Translations under genes and position numbers: made by a program
Notes under the pieces: model-generated
Told to the model about the DNA's origin: nothing
What the model saw: the letters and a program-made list of their open reading frames with translations, nothing else
Databases searched by the model: none
Part shown: piece by piece, positions 7,919 through 16,641 of the stretch
How positions within the stretch are numbered: position 1 is the stretch's first letter
How the letters are laid out: every line of letters starts with the position of its first letter
NCBI GenBank assembly: GCA_964412015.1
Contig: CAYPMO010000007.1
Coordinates: 1-64,000 of the forward strand
Reading direction: 5' to 3'
DNA: 64,000 nucleotides
Source of the DNA: SZUA-318 sp964412015
Lineage (GTDB): Bacteria; Gemmatimonadota; Gemmatimonadetes; Longimicrobiales; Gaopeijiaceae

Positions 7919-9043
7919 GTGCGCGCCGACGCGCATGATGCCTCTTGGGAGGTGCCCGTCCGCTCGGGAAGGGGCACGTATCCCGTGTTGATCCAGCCAG
8001 GGCTCCGTCACCGCCTGCCCGAGCTTCTCGTCGCCCACGCGCCGGCGCACCGCTACGCGGTGATCTGCGATGCGAACGTGGAGGCGCTCTACGGACGTGA
8101 GACGTTGGAAGCGTGCCGTGATGCCGGGTTGGTGGCCGATATGTTCTCGTTTCCGGCCGGCGAGGCATACAAGACGCGCGAACAGTGGTCGGTCCTGACG
8201 GATCGCCTCCTCGACGCGGGCCTGGGGAGGGACGCGGCGATCGTGGCCGTGGGTGGGGGTGTGACCGGAGATCTCGCCGGCTTCGTCGCCGCCACGTTCA
8301 TGCGGGGTATTCCCGTGGTTCAGGTGCCGACCAGTCTCGTGGGGATGGTCGACGCGTCCGTAGGCGGCAAGACCGGCGTGGACCTCCCTGCGGGGAAGAA
8401 CCTGGTGGGAGTGTTCCACCCGCCCAGGGTGGTCGTCATGGATCCCGAGACCGTGGCGACGCTCCCCGAGCGCGAGCGCTCGGAGGGGCTCGCGGAGGCG
8501 GTCAAGCACGGCGCCATCGCGGACGCGGCGTATTTCGAGGAACTGGCGCGCGAGAGCGGCGCCCTGCTCGCGGGAGATCCGGGGGCCACGGCGCGGGCGG
8601 TGGCCCGATCGGTGCAGATCAAGGCGGGCGTGGTCTCGGAGGACGAGCATGAGGCGGGATTGCGCCAGATTCTCAACTTCGGACATACCTACGGCCACGC
8701 CCTGGAGGCGGCTTGCTCATATCGGATCGGCCATGGAACGGCCGTTGCCGCAGGGATGGTGCTGGAAGCCCGGCTTGGAGAGCGGGCAGGGGTCACCGAG
8801 GCGGGCACGGCCCGCCGCCTCGAGGAGGTGCTGCGCACCTACGGTCTGGGGAAGGTCCCGCCTCTTCCCGAAGGGCCGGGGTCGGTGTTGGAGCGTCTTA
8901 CCTGGGACAAGAAGCGACGCGCTGGAGCGGTGAGGTTCGTGTTGCTCGAGCGGATCGGCGCCGTGGCCGGCCCCGAATGGAGTCGTTCGCTCTCCGAGGA
9001 CCTCGTGGCCGCGGTGCTGAACGAGGTGCCCGGCCGGGAATGA
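7919..9043 (+). CDS. aroB: 3-dehydroquinate synthase
   Basis: Second step of the shikimate pathway: cyclises DAHP to 3-dehydroquinate using NAD+ and a divalent metal. The 374 residues show GGGVTGDLAGF (112-122, NAD site), LVGMVDASVGGKTG (140-153), AGKNLVGVFHPP, the metal ligand region LAEAVKHG, and LNFGHTYGHALE with the second set of metal-binding His, then a further HG. Start is GTG 7919. The gene is about the usual length. It is the last member of the operon that begins at 5818; a new promoter follows at 9061. Confidence 0.97.
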   Translation: MRADAHDASWEVPVRSGRGTYPVLIQPGLRHRLPELLVAHAPAHRYAVICDANVEALYGRETLEACRDAGLVADMFSFPAGEAYKTREQWSVLTDRLLDAGLGRDAAIVAVGGGVTGDLAGFVAATFMRGIPVVQVPTSLVGMVDASVGGKTGVDLPAGKNLVGVFHPPRVVVMDPETVATLPERERSEGLAEAVKHGAIADAAYFEELARESGALLAGDPGATARAVARSVQIKAGVVSEDEHEAGLRQILNFGHTYGHALEAACSYRIGHGTAVAAGMVLEARLGERAGVTEAGTARRLEEVLRTYGLGKVPPLPEGPGSVLERLTWDKKRRAGAVRFVLLERIGAVAGPEWSRSLSEDLVAAVLNEVPGRE

Positions 9044-9060
9044 GGGAGACTCGAGCGCTC

Positions 9061-9090
9061 TTGGACGGGTCCCGAGTGCCTCCCTATACT
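9061..9090 (+). promoter_or_regulatory. Sigma70-type promoter for the AMP-dependent ligase
   Basis: TTGGAC (9061-9066), an 18-nt spacer and TATACT (9085-9090), ending 32 nt before the ATG at 9123. A near-perfect Shine-Dalgarno GGAGGTGA follows just before the start. This is one of the clearest promoters in the window. Confidence 0.75.
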
Positions 9091-9122
9091 TACCGACACC
9101 CCGAATCCCGGAGGGAGGTGAC

Positions 9123-10703
9123 ATGGCGCTCTCGGAGCGCTGCACCGGCCTGAACGTCGCGTCCGCGCTCGCTCTTCGAGCGACGACGGATCCCGGGCGC
9201 CCGCTCCTGCTCGCGCCGAGTGGCCCGATCACGTTCGCGCAGGTCGACAGTCACTCCGACGCCCTCGCGGCCGCGTTGAGCGGACTGGGACTCGGACGTG
9301 GTGATCGGATCGCCCTCGTTCTGCCCGCTTGCCAGGAATTCGTGGTGTCCGTGTTCGCGGCCGCGAAGCTCGGCTGCGTCGTGGTGCCGGTGGATCCGCG
9401 GGAGCCCGCCGCCGAAATCCAGTACAGACTGCGCCACTCCGAGGCCGCGTGCGCGGTCACGGCGGAACACGCGTACGGAATCGATTTCCTGCAGTTGTTC
9501 GAGGACCTCCAGATTCGTCTTCCCGAGCTCCAGTATCTCGTGACGGTCGGTGAAGAGAACCTCTGGTACGACGACCGGATCTTCCAGTACGAGGATCTGC
9601 TCTCGGCGGGTGCCGGCAGGGACTACCCCGAGGCGGGCATCAAGCCGGTCGAAGATTGCTTCGCGATCCTGTACACGTCGGGCACCACGGGGAAGCCCAA
9701 GGGAGTCGGGCTCAGCCACAACAACTTGGTGTCGGTGGCGGCCGGGACGGCTGACGCGCTGGGGCTGGACACGAACGACCGCATCGTAGGCGTGAGTGGG
9801 CTGCACCACATATTCGGGCTCGCGCCGGGCCTGCTCTCGGCCACGGTCTCGGGCGCGGCACTGGTTCTCGAGGACGAGCCGGACGCGGGGCGAACGCTCG
9901 ATCTGATCGCCGAACACCGGGCAACCGTTCACTACGGGGTGCCGACGCTCTTCGTCGCGGAGCTCATCGAGCAGGAGCGCAGCCCACGGGACGTCTCCAG
10001 CCTCCGCGTCGCGATGCCGGCGGGCGCGCCGGTCAGCCGTGAGTTGGTGTATCGCATCCGGGAGCGACTTTGCCCGACCGTGCTGGTGGGGTATTCGCTG
10101 ACCGAGATGTCGTCCACGGTTTGTATGACGACTCCCGCCGACGGCAGCGAGCAACAAGCCGGCACCGTGGGGCGACCCCTTCCGGGAACGACGGTGAAGG
10201 TCATCGAACGCGATGGCGAGGAGCTTCCCGCCGAGAGCGTGGGGGAGATCGCCGTGAAGGGCCCGGGCGTCATGCTGGGCTACCACCGCCAGCCGCGGGA
10301 AACGGCGGCGGCGTTCGATCCGGAGAGCTTCCTGCTCACGGGGGACCTGGGGATGGTGGACGAAGGCGGGTACGTGCATTTGGTGGGCAGGCGCAAAGAG
10401 GTTATCATTAGAGCTGGCTTCAAGATCTACCCCCGGGAGGTCGAATCTCGACTGGAGGCGCACCCGGCGGTGAGGGAAGTGGCGGTGGTGGGACTCACCG
10501 ATCCGCTTCTCGGTGAAGCCAGTTGCGCCTGTATCGTCCCGGAGGAAGGGGCGATCGTGACCGACCAGGAGATCGTGGACTGGTGCCGTGAGACGCTCTC
10601 GGCGCAGAAGGCCCCCGACCAGGTTCGGTTCTTCGACGCCTTACCGAAGACCGGGACAGGCAAGGTCCGCCGCGTCGAGCTCGCCAGGATGTGTCGATCC
10701 TAG
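9123..10703 (+). CDS. AMP-dependent acyl-CoA synthetase/ligase
   Basis: ANL-superfamily enzyme of 526 residues that activates a carboxylic acid (probably a fatty or aromatic acid) as an acyl-adenylate and passes it to CoA. Motifs are YTSGTTGKPKG (about 183-193, P-loop), GYSLTEMS (about 323-330), LTGDLGM, GRRKEVIIRAGFKIYP (hinge) and the C-terminal TGTGKVRR carrying the adenylation Lys. The complete two-domain layout suggests a functional enzyme. Substrate cannot be read from the motifs. It has its own promoter at 9061-9090. The etfBA genes 4 kb downstream could receive electrons from acyl-CoA oxidation, but no acyl-CoA dehydrogenase is present here. Confidence 0.9.
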   Translation: MALSERCTGLNVASALALRATTDPGRPLLLAPSGPITFAQVDSHSDALAAALSGLGLGRGDRIALVLPACQEFVVSVFAAAKLGCVVVPVDPREPAAEIQYRLRHSEAACAVTAEHAYGIDFLQLFEDLQIRLPELQYLVTVGEENLWYDDRIFQYEDLLSAGAGRDYPEAGIKPVEDCFAILYTSGTTGKPKGVGLSHNNLVSVAAGTADALGLDTNDRIVGVSGLHHIFGLAPGLLSATVSGAALVLEDEPDAGRTLDLIAEHRATVHYGVPTLFVAELIEQERSPRDVSSLRVAMPAGAPVSRELVYRIRERLCPTVLVGYSLTEMSSTVCMTTPADGSEQQAGTVGRPLPGTTVKVIERDGEELPAESVGEIAVKGPGVMLGYHRQPRETAAAFDPESFLLTGDLGMVDEGGYVHLVGRRKEVIIRAGFKIYPREVESRLEAHPAVREVAVVGLTDPLLGEASCACIVPEEGAIVTDQEIVDWCRETLSAQKAPDQVRFFDALPKTGTGKVRRVELARMCRS

Positions 10704-10846
10704 GGCTCCCGGGCGGAAGGCTTCGGCCGGCCGCGGCGTCCAGCAGGGACGTCGACAGGCTTCCCCGACCCAGCCGCGATCCGAAGGACGTGGCGTAGGT
10801 GGGGAGGTCTCGCGGCCAAGGACAATTCGGTCAGCGAGAAAAAGCG

Positions 10847-12742
10847 ATGCTCAACCCGTTCTATCGCGCCCCTCATCAGGGGGGCGCCGGATTCGGAACA
10901 TCCGAATCCACGCACGCGGCGCTCCTCATCGACTTCGACAACGTCACGATGGGGATGCGCAGCGACCTCTCGAAGGAGCTGAAGACGCTCCTCACCTCCG
11001 ACGTCATCAAAGGCAAGGTGAGCGTTCAGCGTGCCTACGCCGATTGGCGCCGTTACCCACAGTACATCGTGCCGCTCTCCGAGGCGTCCGTGGACCTGAT
11101 CTTCGCGCCTGCCTACGGCAGCAACAAGAAGAACGCCACGGACATTCGCATGGCCATCGACGCGCTCGAGCTCGTGTTCGTGCGGCCCGAGATCGGGACG
11201 TTCATCCTCCTCACGGGAGACTCGGACTTCTCGAGCCTGGTGCTGAAGCTGAAAGAGTACGGCAAGTACGTCGTCGGCGTGGGGATCCAGGAGTCGACGT
11301 CGGACATCCTCGTCCAGAATTGCGACGAGTACTACTCCTACACGTCGCTCACCGGTCTCCGGAAGACCACCGAAGCGCCGGGAAGGTCCCAGGATCCCTT
11401 CGTCCTGGTGAAGGACGCCCTGAAGCGGATGGCGGATCACGACGACGTGATGCGATCGGACCGCCTGAAGCAGGTGATGCAGGAGATCGACCCCACGTTC
11501 GATGAGGGTGCCCACGGCTTCAGCAAGTTCTCCAAGTTCCTCGCGGAGGCCTCGTCTCGCGGTCTGGTCAGGCTCCACAAACTCGATAACGGGCAGTACG
11601 AGGTGGCGCTTCCTCGTGCGGGCCGCGCCCGCAAGGACGAGGGAGAGGAGCGTGAGCCGCGCAAGGAGCGGGGCAGGACACGCGGTGAGGCCCGGGAGCG
11701 CGAGGCGCGACAGCCTTCGTCCAAGGAGGAACCGCATCGTGCGGAGGCCCCGAGGGACGAAGCGCCCGAGGCGCCCGCCGGCGAGGATCCTCTCAAGGCC
11801 GGCTATGCCCTCATGGTCCGGGCTCTGGAGGAGTTTCGCGGGGCCGGGCGGGATCCGGTGCGTGATTCCGACGTCAAGCGGAAGATGCTGGAGATGGACT
11901 CGGGCTTCGACGAGACGGAGCTCGGATTCTCGAAGTTCAGCAAGTTCCTCTCCCAGGCCGAGGAACACGACGTGATCCGTCTCGTTCGGAACGATGCGGG
12001 CAACTTCGAGGTCACGCTCGACGCCGGCGGGACGCCGAAGGAGGCTCGCCGCAGGAAGCGCCGCAAAGAAGCGGAAGCGCCGACGGGGGACGAGGCTCCG
12101 AGCCTCTTCGGGTCGTTCGCCGACGACGGGTCGGCCGTGACGTCCCAACGGGCCGAAGAGCCCGGCTCGCAGGTCGAAGAGCCCCGACCGCGGATGGTGG
12201 AGATCGATCCTGCGGAGCTCGGTGACGAGGGACTCCGGTTGGGGCCGCGCCGCGGGTCGACACGCCGCCGTGGAGAGGATCATCTGGTTCTGCTCCCGGG
12301 TCAGGTGGTTGCGGGTGCCGAGGTCCCTTCGGAGGGGACCTCGGGGCCGGGGCCGGTCCTGGACGGTGCGCCGGCCGCCGCGGTACCAACGCCCGCGGGC
12401 GACGACTTCGATGCCGCCGCGCTCGGCTTGCCGACGGACCCGGCCGCGGTGGTCCGCTATCTGACCCATCGTTACCGCGGCGTCGGGGAGAAGACGGCCG
12501 AGCTGCTCGTCGAGCGGTTCGGCGCGGACCTGTTCCGGGTGTTGAGGGACGATCCGGTCGCGATCAGCAACACGGTGACGCCCAAGCGCGCGGAGCAGGT
12601 CCTCGAGGCGTGGAGGGTCGACTTCGAGCGGCGCAGGGGCCGGCGCTCGGGCGGGACGCCGGAGGTGCAGGACGGTCGGGGCGGAGATCGGGGGCGCCGC
12701 GGTGGCCGGCGCCGTGGGCCGAGGGGACGGAGCGAGTCCTGA
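10847..12742 (+). CDS. NYN-domain nuclease with two OST-HTH/LOTUS domains, HhH and basic tail
   Basis: A 631-residue multidomain protein. Residues about 25-170 form an NYN/PIN-like domain with LLIDFDNV (Asp29, Asp31), NATDIRMAIDAL and LLTGDSDFSSL, so all expected catalytic acids are present. Two OST-HTH/LOTUS domains follow (about 181-254 and 312-391), each with the motif GFSKFSKFL after FDE. An acidic/basic low-complexity linker separates them. Next is a helix-hairpin-helix (YRGVGEKTAELL, about 540-551) and an Arg/Gly-rich tail (about 590-631). The family is expected to act on RNA; substrate unknown. ATG 10847 is preferred over an upstream GTG at 10799 because the NYN core starts soon after; the start is not certain. 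Confidence 0.85.
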   Translation: MLNPFYRAPHQGGAGFGTSESTHAALLIDFDNVTMGMRSDLSKELKTLLTSDVIKGKVSVQRAYADWRRYPQYIVPLSEASVDLIFAPAYGSNKKNATDIRMAIDALELVFVRPEIGTFILLTGDSDFSSLVLKLKEYGKYVVGVGIQESTSDILVQNCDEYYSYTSLTGLRKTTEAPGRSQDPFVLVKDALKRMADHDDVMRSDRLKQVMQEIDPTFDEGAHGFSKFSKFLAEASSRGLVRLHKLDNGQYEVALPRAGRARKDEGEEREPRKERGRTRGEAREREARQPSSKEEPHRAEAPRDEAPEAPAGEDPLKAGYALMVRALEEFRGAGRDPVRDSDVKRKMLEMDSGFDETELGFSKFSKFLSQAEEHDVIRLVRNDAGNFEVTLDAGGTPKEARRRKRRKEAEAPTGDEAPSLFGSFADDGSAVTSQRAEEPGSQVEEPRPRMVEIDPAELGDEGLRLGPRRGSTRRRGEDHLVLLPGQVVAGAEVPSEGTSGPGPVLDGAPAAAVPTPAGDDFDAAALGLPTDPAAVVRYLTHRYRGVGEKTAELLVERFGADLFRVLRDDPVAISNTVTPKRAEQVLEAWRVDFERRRGRRSGGTPEVQDGRGGDRGRRGGRRRGPRGRSES

Positions 12743-12753
12743 GCGGGCGTGTG

Positions 12754-13401
12754 ATGACCCCGGAGGCGGGGGTGCTCCCGTGGCGCTCCGGTCTTCCGCC
12801 GGCCACGTCCTTTCCGCCCGATCTCTTCCGGCGACCGGTCGCGGAGGTCGCGCGCGCGTTGCTGGGAGCGCGTTTCGTCTCCACGGTCGGCGGCGAACGG
12901 ACCGCAGGCGTCATCGTGGAGACGGAAGCCTACGGCGGCACCGACGATCCCGCCTCGCACGCGGCGACCCGTCATGGGTCCACGAGGAGGAATGCGTCCA
13001 TGTTCGGACCGCCTTGTCGCGCCTACGTCTACCGGAGCTACGGCGTACACTGGTGCGTGAACGTCGTGACGGGAGACGAGGGGAAACCTTCCGCGGTACT
13101 TCTGCGCGGGGTGGAGCCGCTGGAAGGTGAGGCGACGATGCTGCGGCGCCGTTCCGGGCGCGTTCCCCTCGCAGCGGGCCCTGGGCGGCTCTGCGAGGCG
13201 CTCGCGATCGACGGAACCCTCGACGGTCACGACCTCCGGGAGCCACCCCTGTGGCTGGAGCCCGGATGGCGGCTCGAGGAGCGATGGGTCGGTGTGTCCG
13301 GTCGCATCGGCGTCCGGGTGGCGACGCACGCCCCCCTTCGGTTCTATGTTTCAGCCTCCCCTGGTGTATCCCGGCTCCCCAACCGAACCAACCGAGGATG
13401 A
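12754..13401 (+). CDS. Alkyladenine (3-methyladenine) DNA glycosylase, AAG family
   Basis: Base-excision repair enzyme removing alkylated purines. Key motifs of the AAG/MPG fold are GVIVETEAYGGTDDPASHA (with the catalytic Glu in VETEAY), TRRNASMFGPP, AYVYRSYGVHWCVNVV and AAGPGRLCEALAI. The 215-residue form starting at ATG 12754 has the family's typical length; GTG 12751 is an alternative. The gene begins 11 nt after the NYN gene and its stop overlaps the NhaC start (ATGA, 13398-13401). Confidence 0.94.
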   Translation: MTPEAGVLPWRSGLPPATSFPPDLFRRPVAEVARALLGARFVSTVGGERTAGVIVETEAYGGTDDPASHAATRHGSTRRNASMFGPPCRAYVYRSYGVHWCVNVVTGDEGKPSAVLLRGVEPLEGEATMLRRRSGRVPLAAGPGRLCEALAIDGTLDGHDLREPPLWLEPGWRLEERWVGVSGRIGVRVATHAPLRFYVSASPGVSRLPNRTNRG

Positions 13402-14810
13402 GCGATCCCACCTGGACGTCGGTCCTTCCTCCTGTTGTGGCCATCGCTTTGGCGATCCAGACCCGACAGGTCTACCTGTCTCTGGCCGGTGGCATCGTTC
13501 TCGGCTGGATGATCGTGGAGGGCTGGAATCCGATCGCCGGGCTGGGTGGGGGCATCCAGGGTACGGTGGACGTCTTCGCGGACGCGGGCAACACGCGGGT
13601 GCTCCTGTTCACGCTCGTGATCGGCTCGCTCATCGCCACCGTCGAGTCGTCGGGGGGCGTCCGTGGGTTCGTCACGTACCTGGAGAAAACGAACCGCGTG
13701 ACCACGGGTAAAGGCGCCCAACTCCTGACGTACCTGGCTGCCCCCGTCGTGTTCATCGAGTCGAACATCAACATCCTGGTTCGCGGGGCTGTGGCTCGCC
13801 CGCTCTGCGACCGTTATGAAGTCTCCAGGGAGAAGCTCTCCTTGATCATCGACGGGACCGCGGCCCCGATGTGTGTCATGCTCCCGATGAACGCATGGGG
13901 CGCGTACGTGCTCCAGATCCTCGCGGGGCTGGGCGTCGCCGCTCCGCTCGAGGTCTTCGTGGGCTCGATCGTGCTGGACTTCTACGCGATCATCATGATC
14001 CTCATCGTGGGATTCGTGATCGCGCGCGGGTGGGACATCGGGCCGATGAGAGCAGCGGAGGAGCGCACGCGCAACGGGATGCTCCTCTGGCCGAACGCCA
14101 CCCCGATGATCGACGAGGAGACGCTCTCCCCGAAGATCACGGGTAAGGTCCCTCCCCGGGCCCGGAACATGCTCGCGCCGATCGCGGTCATGGTTGCCTT
14201 CATGCCGATCGGGCTCTACGTCACGGGCGACGGCAACATGATGTCCGGGACCGGGACCACGGCTGTCCTGTGGGCGGTTCTCGCCGGGCTGAGCACCGCG
14301 TGGCTGCTGCTCCTCGCCCAGAAGGCGTACACGGTGGACGAGCTGATGAAGGTCGCGCTGAAGGGAGCCGGCGGGCTGGTGCCGCTCGCGCTGATCATGC
14401 TGCTCGCGCTTGCGCTGGGAGCGGTCACGCAGGAGCTCGGAACCGGGCAGTACGTCGCCGGCGTCACCTCCGGCGTCCTGCCGCCGTTCCTCTTCCTCCC
14501 GCTCGTGTTCGTCGTGGCGGCGGTAATCGCGTTCGCCACGGGGACCAGCTGGGGGACGTTCGCCATCATGCTGCCCATCGCCGTTCCGGCGGCGAGCGCG
14601 ATGGACCTTCCTCTCGCCCCGTTCGTCGCCGCATGCCTGTCGGGGGGCGTGTTCGGTGACCACTGCTCTCCGATCTCCGACACCACGATCCTCTCGTCCA
14701 TGGCCGCCGCGACGGACCACATCGACCACGTGCGGACGCAGCTGCCTTACGCCCTGATCGGTGGGGGGGTCACAACGGTCCTCTTCGCGATGACGGGGGT
14801 CTTCTTGTAG
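13398..14810 (+). CDS. NhaC-family Na+/H+ antiporter
   Basis: A 470-residue polytopic membrane protein with about 11-12 hydrophobic segments. The NhaC signature is seen in the second half: FATGTSWGTFAIMLPIA and GGVFGDHCSPISDTTILSS, with the charged/polar residues in transmembrane helices that carry ion exchange. The first half has a matching repeat (FIESNINILVRGAVARPL; DGTAAPMCVMLPMNAWGAY), consistent with inverted-repeat topology. The ion could be Na+ or the family's malate/lactate antiport variants. ATG 13398 overlaps the glycosylase stop. A run of six T follows the stop codon, without a clear stem before it. Confidence 0.88.
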   Translation: MSDPTWTSVLPPVVAIALAIQTRQVYLSLAGGIVLGWMIVEGWNPIAGLGGGIQGTVDVFADAGNTRVLLFTLVIGSLIATVESSGGVRGFVTYLEKTNRVTTGKGAQLLTYLAAPVVFIESNINILVRGAVARPLCDRYEVSREKLSLIIDGTAAPMCVMLPMNAWGAYVLQILAGLGVAAPLEVFVGSIVLDFYAIIMILIVGFVIARGWDIGPMRAAEERTRNGMLLWPNATPMIDEETLSPKITGKVPPRARNMLAPIAVMVAFMPIGLYVTGDGNMMSGTGTTAVLWAVLAGLSTAWLLLLAQKAYTVDELMKVALKGAGGLVPLALIMLLALALGAVTQELGTGQYVAGVTSGVLPPFLFLPLVFVVAAVIAFATGTSWGTFAIMLPIAVPAASAMDLPLAPFVAACLSGGVFGDHCSPISDTTILSSMAAATDHIDHVRTQLPYALIGGGVTTVLFAMTGVFL

Positions 14811-14820
14811 CTTTTTTCAC

Positions 14821-14843
14821 CTTCCGGAGCGACGGCCCGGAAG
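14821..14843 (+). other. Short hairpin directly before the etfB ATG
   Basis: CTTCCGG (14821-14827) pairs with CCGGAAG (14837-14843) around a 9-nt loop, ending one base before the ATG at 14845. It would hide the weak ribosome site of that ATG. It could be a small attenuating or mRNA-end structure, or it could mean that the true start is the TTG at 14875. Confidence 0.4.
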
Positions 14844-14844
14844 C

Positions 14845-15624
14845 ATGGAACCGAGAGATTACGGAGTCGAGCCGTTGAACGTCATCGTCTGCGTGAAACG
14901 CGTGCCGGACACCGAGACCCGGATCCGGATCGGCGAAGGAGCGACCGCCATCGATCCCACGGGGGTCAAGTTCATCATGAGCCCCTACGACGAGTACGCC
15001 GTGGAGGCGGCGCTACGGACCCGGGAGTCGGCGGGCACCGGCGAGGTCACGCTGGTGACCATGGGGGACGACGCGGCCCAGGAGACGCTCCGGGCTGGGC
15101 TGGCGATGGGCGCCGACAAGGCCGTTCTCCTTGTCGGTACCGTCACCATGGACGGCTTGGCCACTGCCAAGGCCCTCGCTGCCGAGCTTACATCCCGGTC
15201 CGCCCCGCTGGTCCTCTTCGGTGTCAAGGCGGCGGACGACGACCAGCAGCAGGTGGGTCCGATGACGGCCACCCTGCTCGGGCTTCCCTGCGTCACGGGC
15301 GTCGCATGGTTCGAGGTGCGGGGGGAGAAGGTTGTCTGCCACCGGGAGGTGGAGGGTGGCGTCGAGGTCGTGGAAGCGAGCCTCCCTGCGGTCCTCACGA
15401 TCACGAAGGGGGAATTCGACCCGCGGTATGCGTCCCTGAAGGGCATCATGGCCGCGAAGAAGAAGCCCCTCGAGCAGAAGGCTGCCCAGGTCACCGAGAG
15501 CCGCCTGACGGTGGAGAGGCTTTCCTATCCCCCTGAGCGAGCGGCGGGACGGATCGTGGGGCAGGGTCCCGAGGCCGCGGCGGAGCTCGTGCGGTTGCTC
15601 AGGGAAGAGGCGAACGTTCTTTAG
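14845..15624 (+). CDS. etfB: Electron transfer flavoprotein, beta subunit
   Basis: Small subunit of ETF, which accepts electrons from acyl-CoA and other flavin dehydrogenases and hands them to ETF:quinone oxidoreductase. The protein shows NVIVCVKRVPDTET, MSPYDEYAVEAAL, a GADKAVLL-type AMP/FAD site, and LPCVTGVAWF plus the C-terminal ASLKGIMAAKKKP recognition loop. Start is uncertain: family alignment and an ACGGAG site 8 nt upstream favour TTG 14875 (249 residues); ATG 14845 adds 10 residues and is partly masked by a hairpin. Followed by etfA after 27 nt. Confidence 0.94.
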   Translation: MEPRDYGVEPLNVIVCVKRVPDTETRIRIGEGATAIDPTGVKFIMSPYDEYAVEAALRTRESAGTGEVTLVTMGDDAAQETLRAGLAMGADKAVLLVGTVTMDGLATAKALAAELTSRSAPLVLFGVKAADDDQQQVGPMTATLLGLPCVTGVAWFEVRGEKVVCHREVEGGVEVVEASLPAVLTITKGEFDPRYASLKGIMAAKKKPLEQKAAQVTESRLTVERLSYPPERAAGRIVGQGPEAAAELVRLLREEANVL

Positions 15625-15651
15625 GGATCCTTCAACTTCGGAGAACGACGC

Positions 15652-16641
15652 ATGGCGGACGTGCTCGCCTTCGCGGAGCAGCGAGACGGAGAGATTCGGG
15701 GAGTGTCCGACGAGGCCGTGAGCGCGGCGGTCCGCGTCGCACCCGGCCTGGGCGGCAGCGTACATGCCCTGGTGCTGGGGGGGCCGGGTATCGGCGCGGC
15801 CGCCGGAAGACTCGGGCGGTTCGGAGCGGCCGTGGTCGCCGTGGCCGAGAGCGAGGCCCTGGCCGACTACGACGGCCAGGCGTACGCCAGGGCGGTGACC
15901 GAGAAGGTCAAGGCCGGCGGATACACTGCGGTCATCTTCCCCGCTACCACGCTGGGGAAGGACCTGGCCCCTCGGGTCGCGGCACTCCTCGATGTGCCGC
16001 TGGCCGGAGACGTCACGGGGCTCGACACGGCGGGCGGCAGCGTCACGGCCCTGCGCCCCGTATATGCGGGGAAGGCCTTCGCCCAGGTCCGTCTGAATGC
16101 CTCGCCCGCGGTGGTCACGATCCGGCCCAACGTGTTCCAGCCGACCGAGAGCCCCGCAGCGGGAAGCGTGGAGCCGTTCGTGCCTTCCCCCGATTCACGG
16201 GATCCCAGGGTCAACGTGTTGGAGCGGAAGGCGGCCGGCGACGGCGACTTGGACGTCTCCGAGGCCACGATCGTGGTCTCCGGAGGGCGCGGCATGAAAG
16301 ATCCCTCGAACTGGCACGTGCTCGAGGAGCTCAGGGATGCCATCGGTCCCGGGGCGGCGCTGGGTGCGAGCCGTGCCGTGGTGGACGCCGGGTGGAGGCC
16401 GCACGGCGAGCAGGTGGGCCAGACCGGCAAGACGGTGGCGCCGAAGCTCTACGTGGCGGTCGGGATCTCGGGAGCCATCCAGCACCTGGCCGGGATGCGC
16501 ACGTCCGGCACCATCGTGGCCGTGAACAAGGATCCGGACGCGCCGATCTTCAACGTGGCCGACTACGGCATCGTGGGAGACCTGTTCGAGGTGCTCCCGC
16601 GTCTCAGCGAGGAGGTGAAGGCGCTGAAGGCGAGAGGCTAG
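15652..16641 (+). CDS. etfA: Electron transfer flavoprotein, alpha subunit
   Basis: FAD-binding subunit of ETF, 329 residues. The C-terminal domain has the diagnostic GQTGKTVAPKLYVAVGISG followed by AIQHLAGMRTSGTIVAVNKD and PIFNVADYGIVGD, contacting FAD. ATG 15652 has GGAG 9 nt upstream. It forms a pair with etfB. Its TAG stop and that of the converging M23 gene share the four bases CTAG (16638-16641). No dehydrogenase or ETF-QO gene is adjacent. Confidence 0.96.
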   Translation: MADVLAFAEQRDGEIRGVSDEAVSAAVRVAPGLGGSVHALVLGGPGIGAAAGRLGRFGAAVVAVAESEALADYDGQAYARAVTEKVKAGGYTAVIFPATTLGKDLAPRVAALLDVPLAGDVTGLDTAGGSVTALRPVYAGKAFAQVRLNASPAVVTIRPNVFQPTESPAAGSVEPFVPSPDSRDPRVNVLERKAAGDGDLDVSEATIVVSGGRGMKDPSNWHVLEELRDAIGPGAALGASRAVVDAGWRPHGEQVGQTGKTVAPKLYVAVGISGAIQHLAGMRTSGTIVAVNKDPDAPIFNVADYGIVGDLFEVLPRLSEEVKALKARG

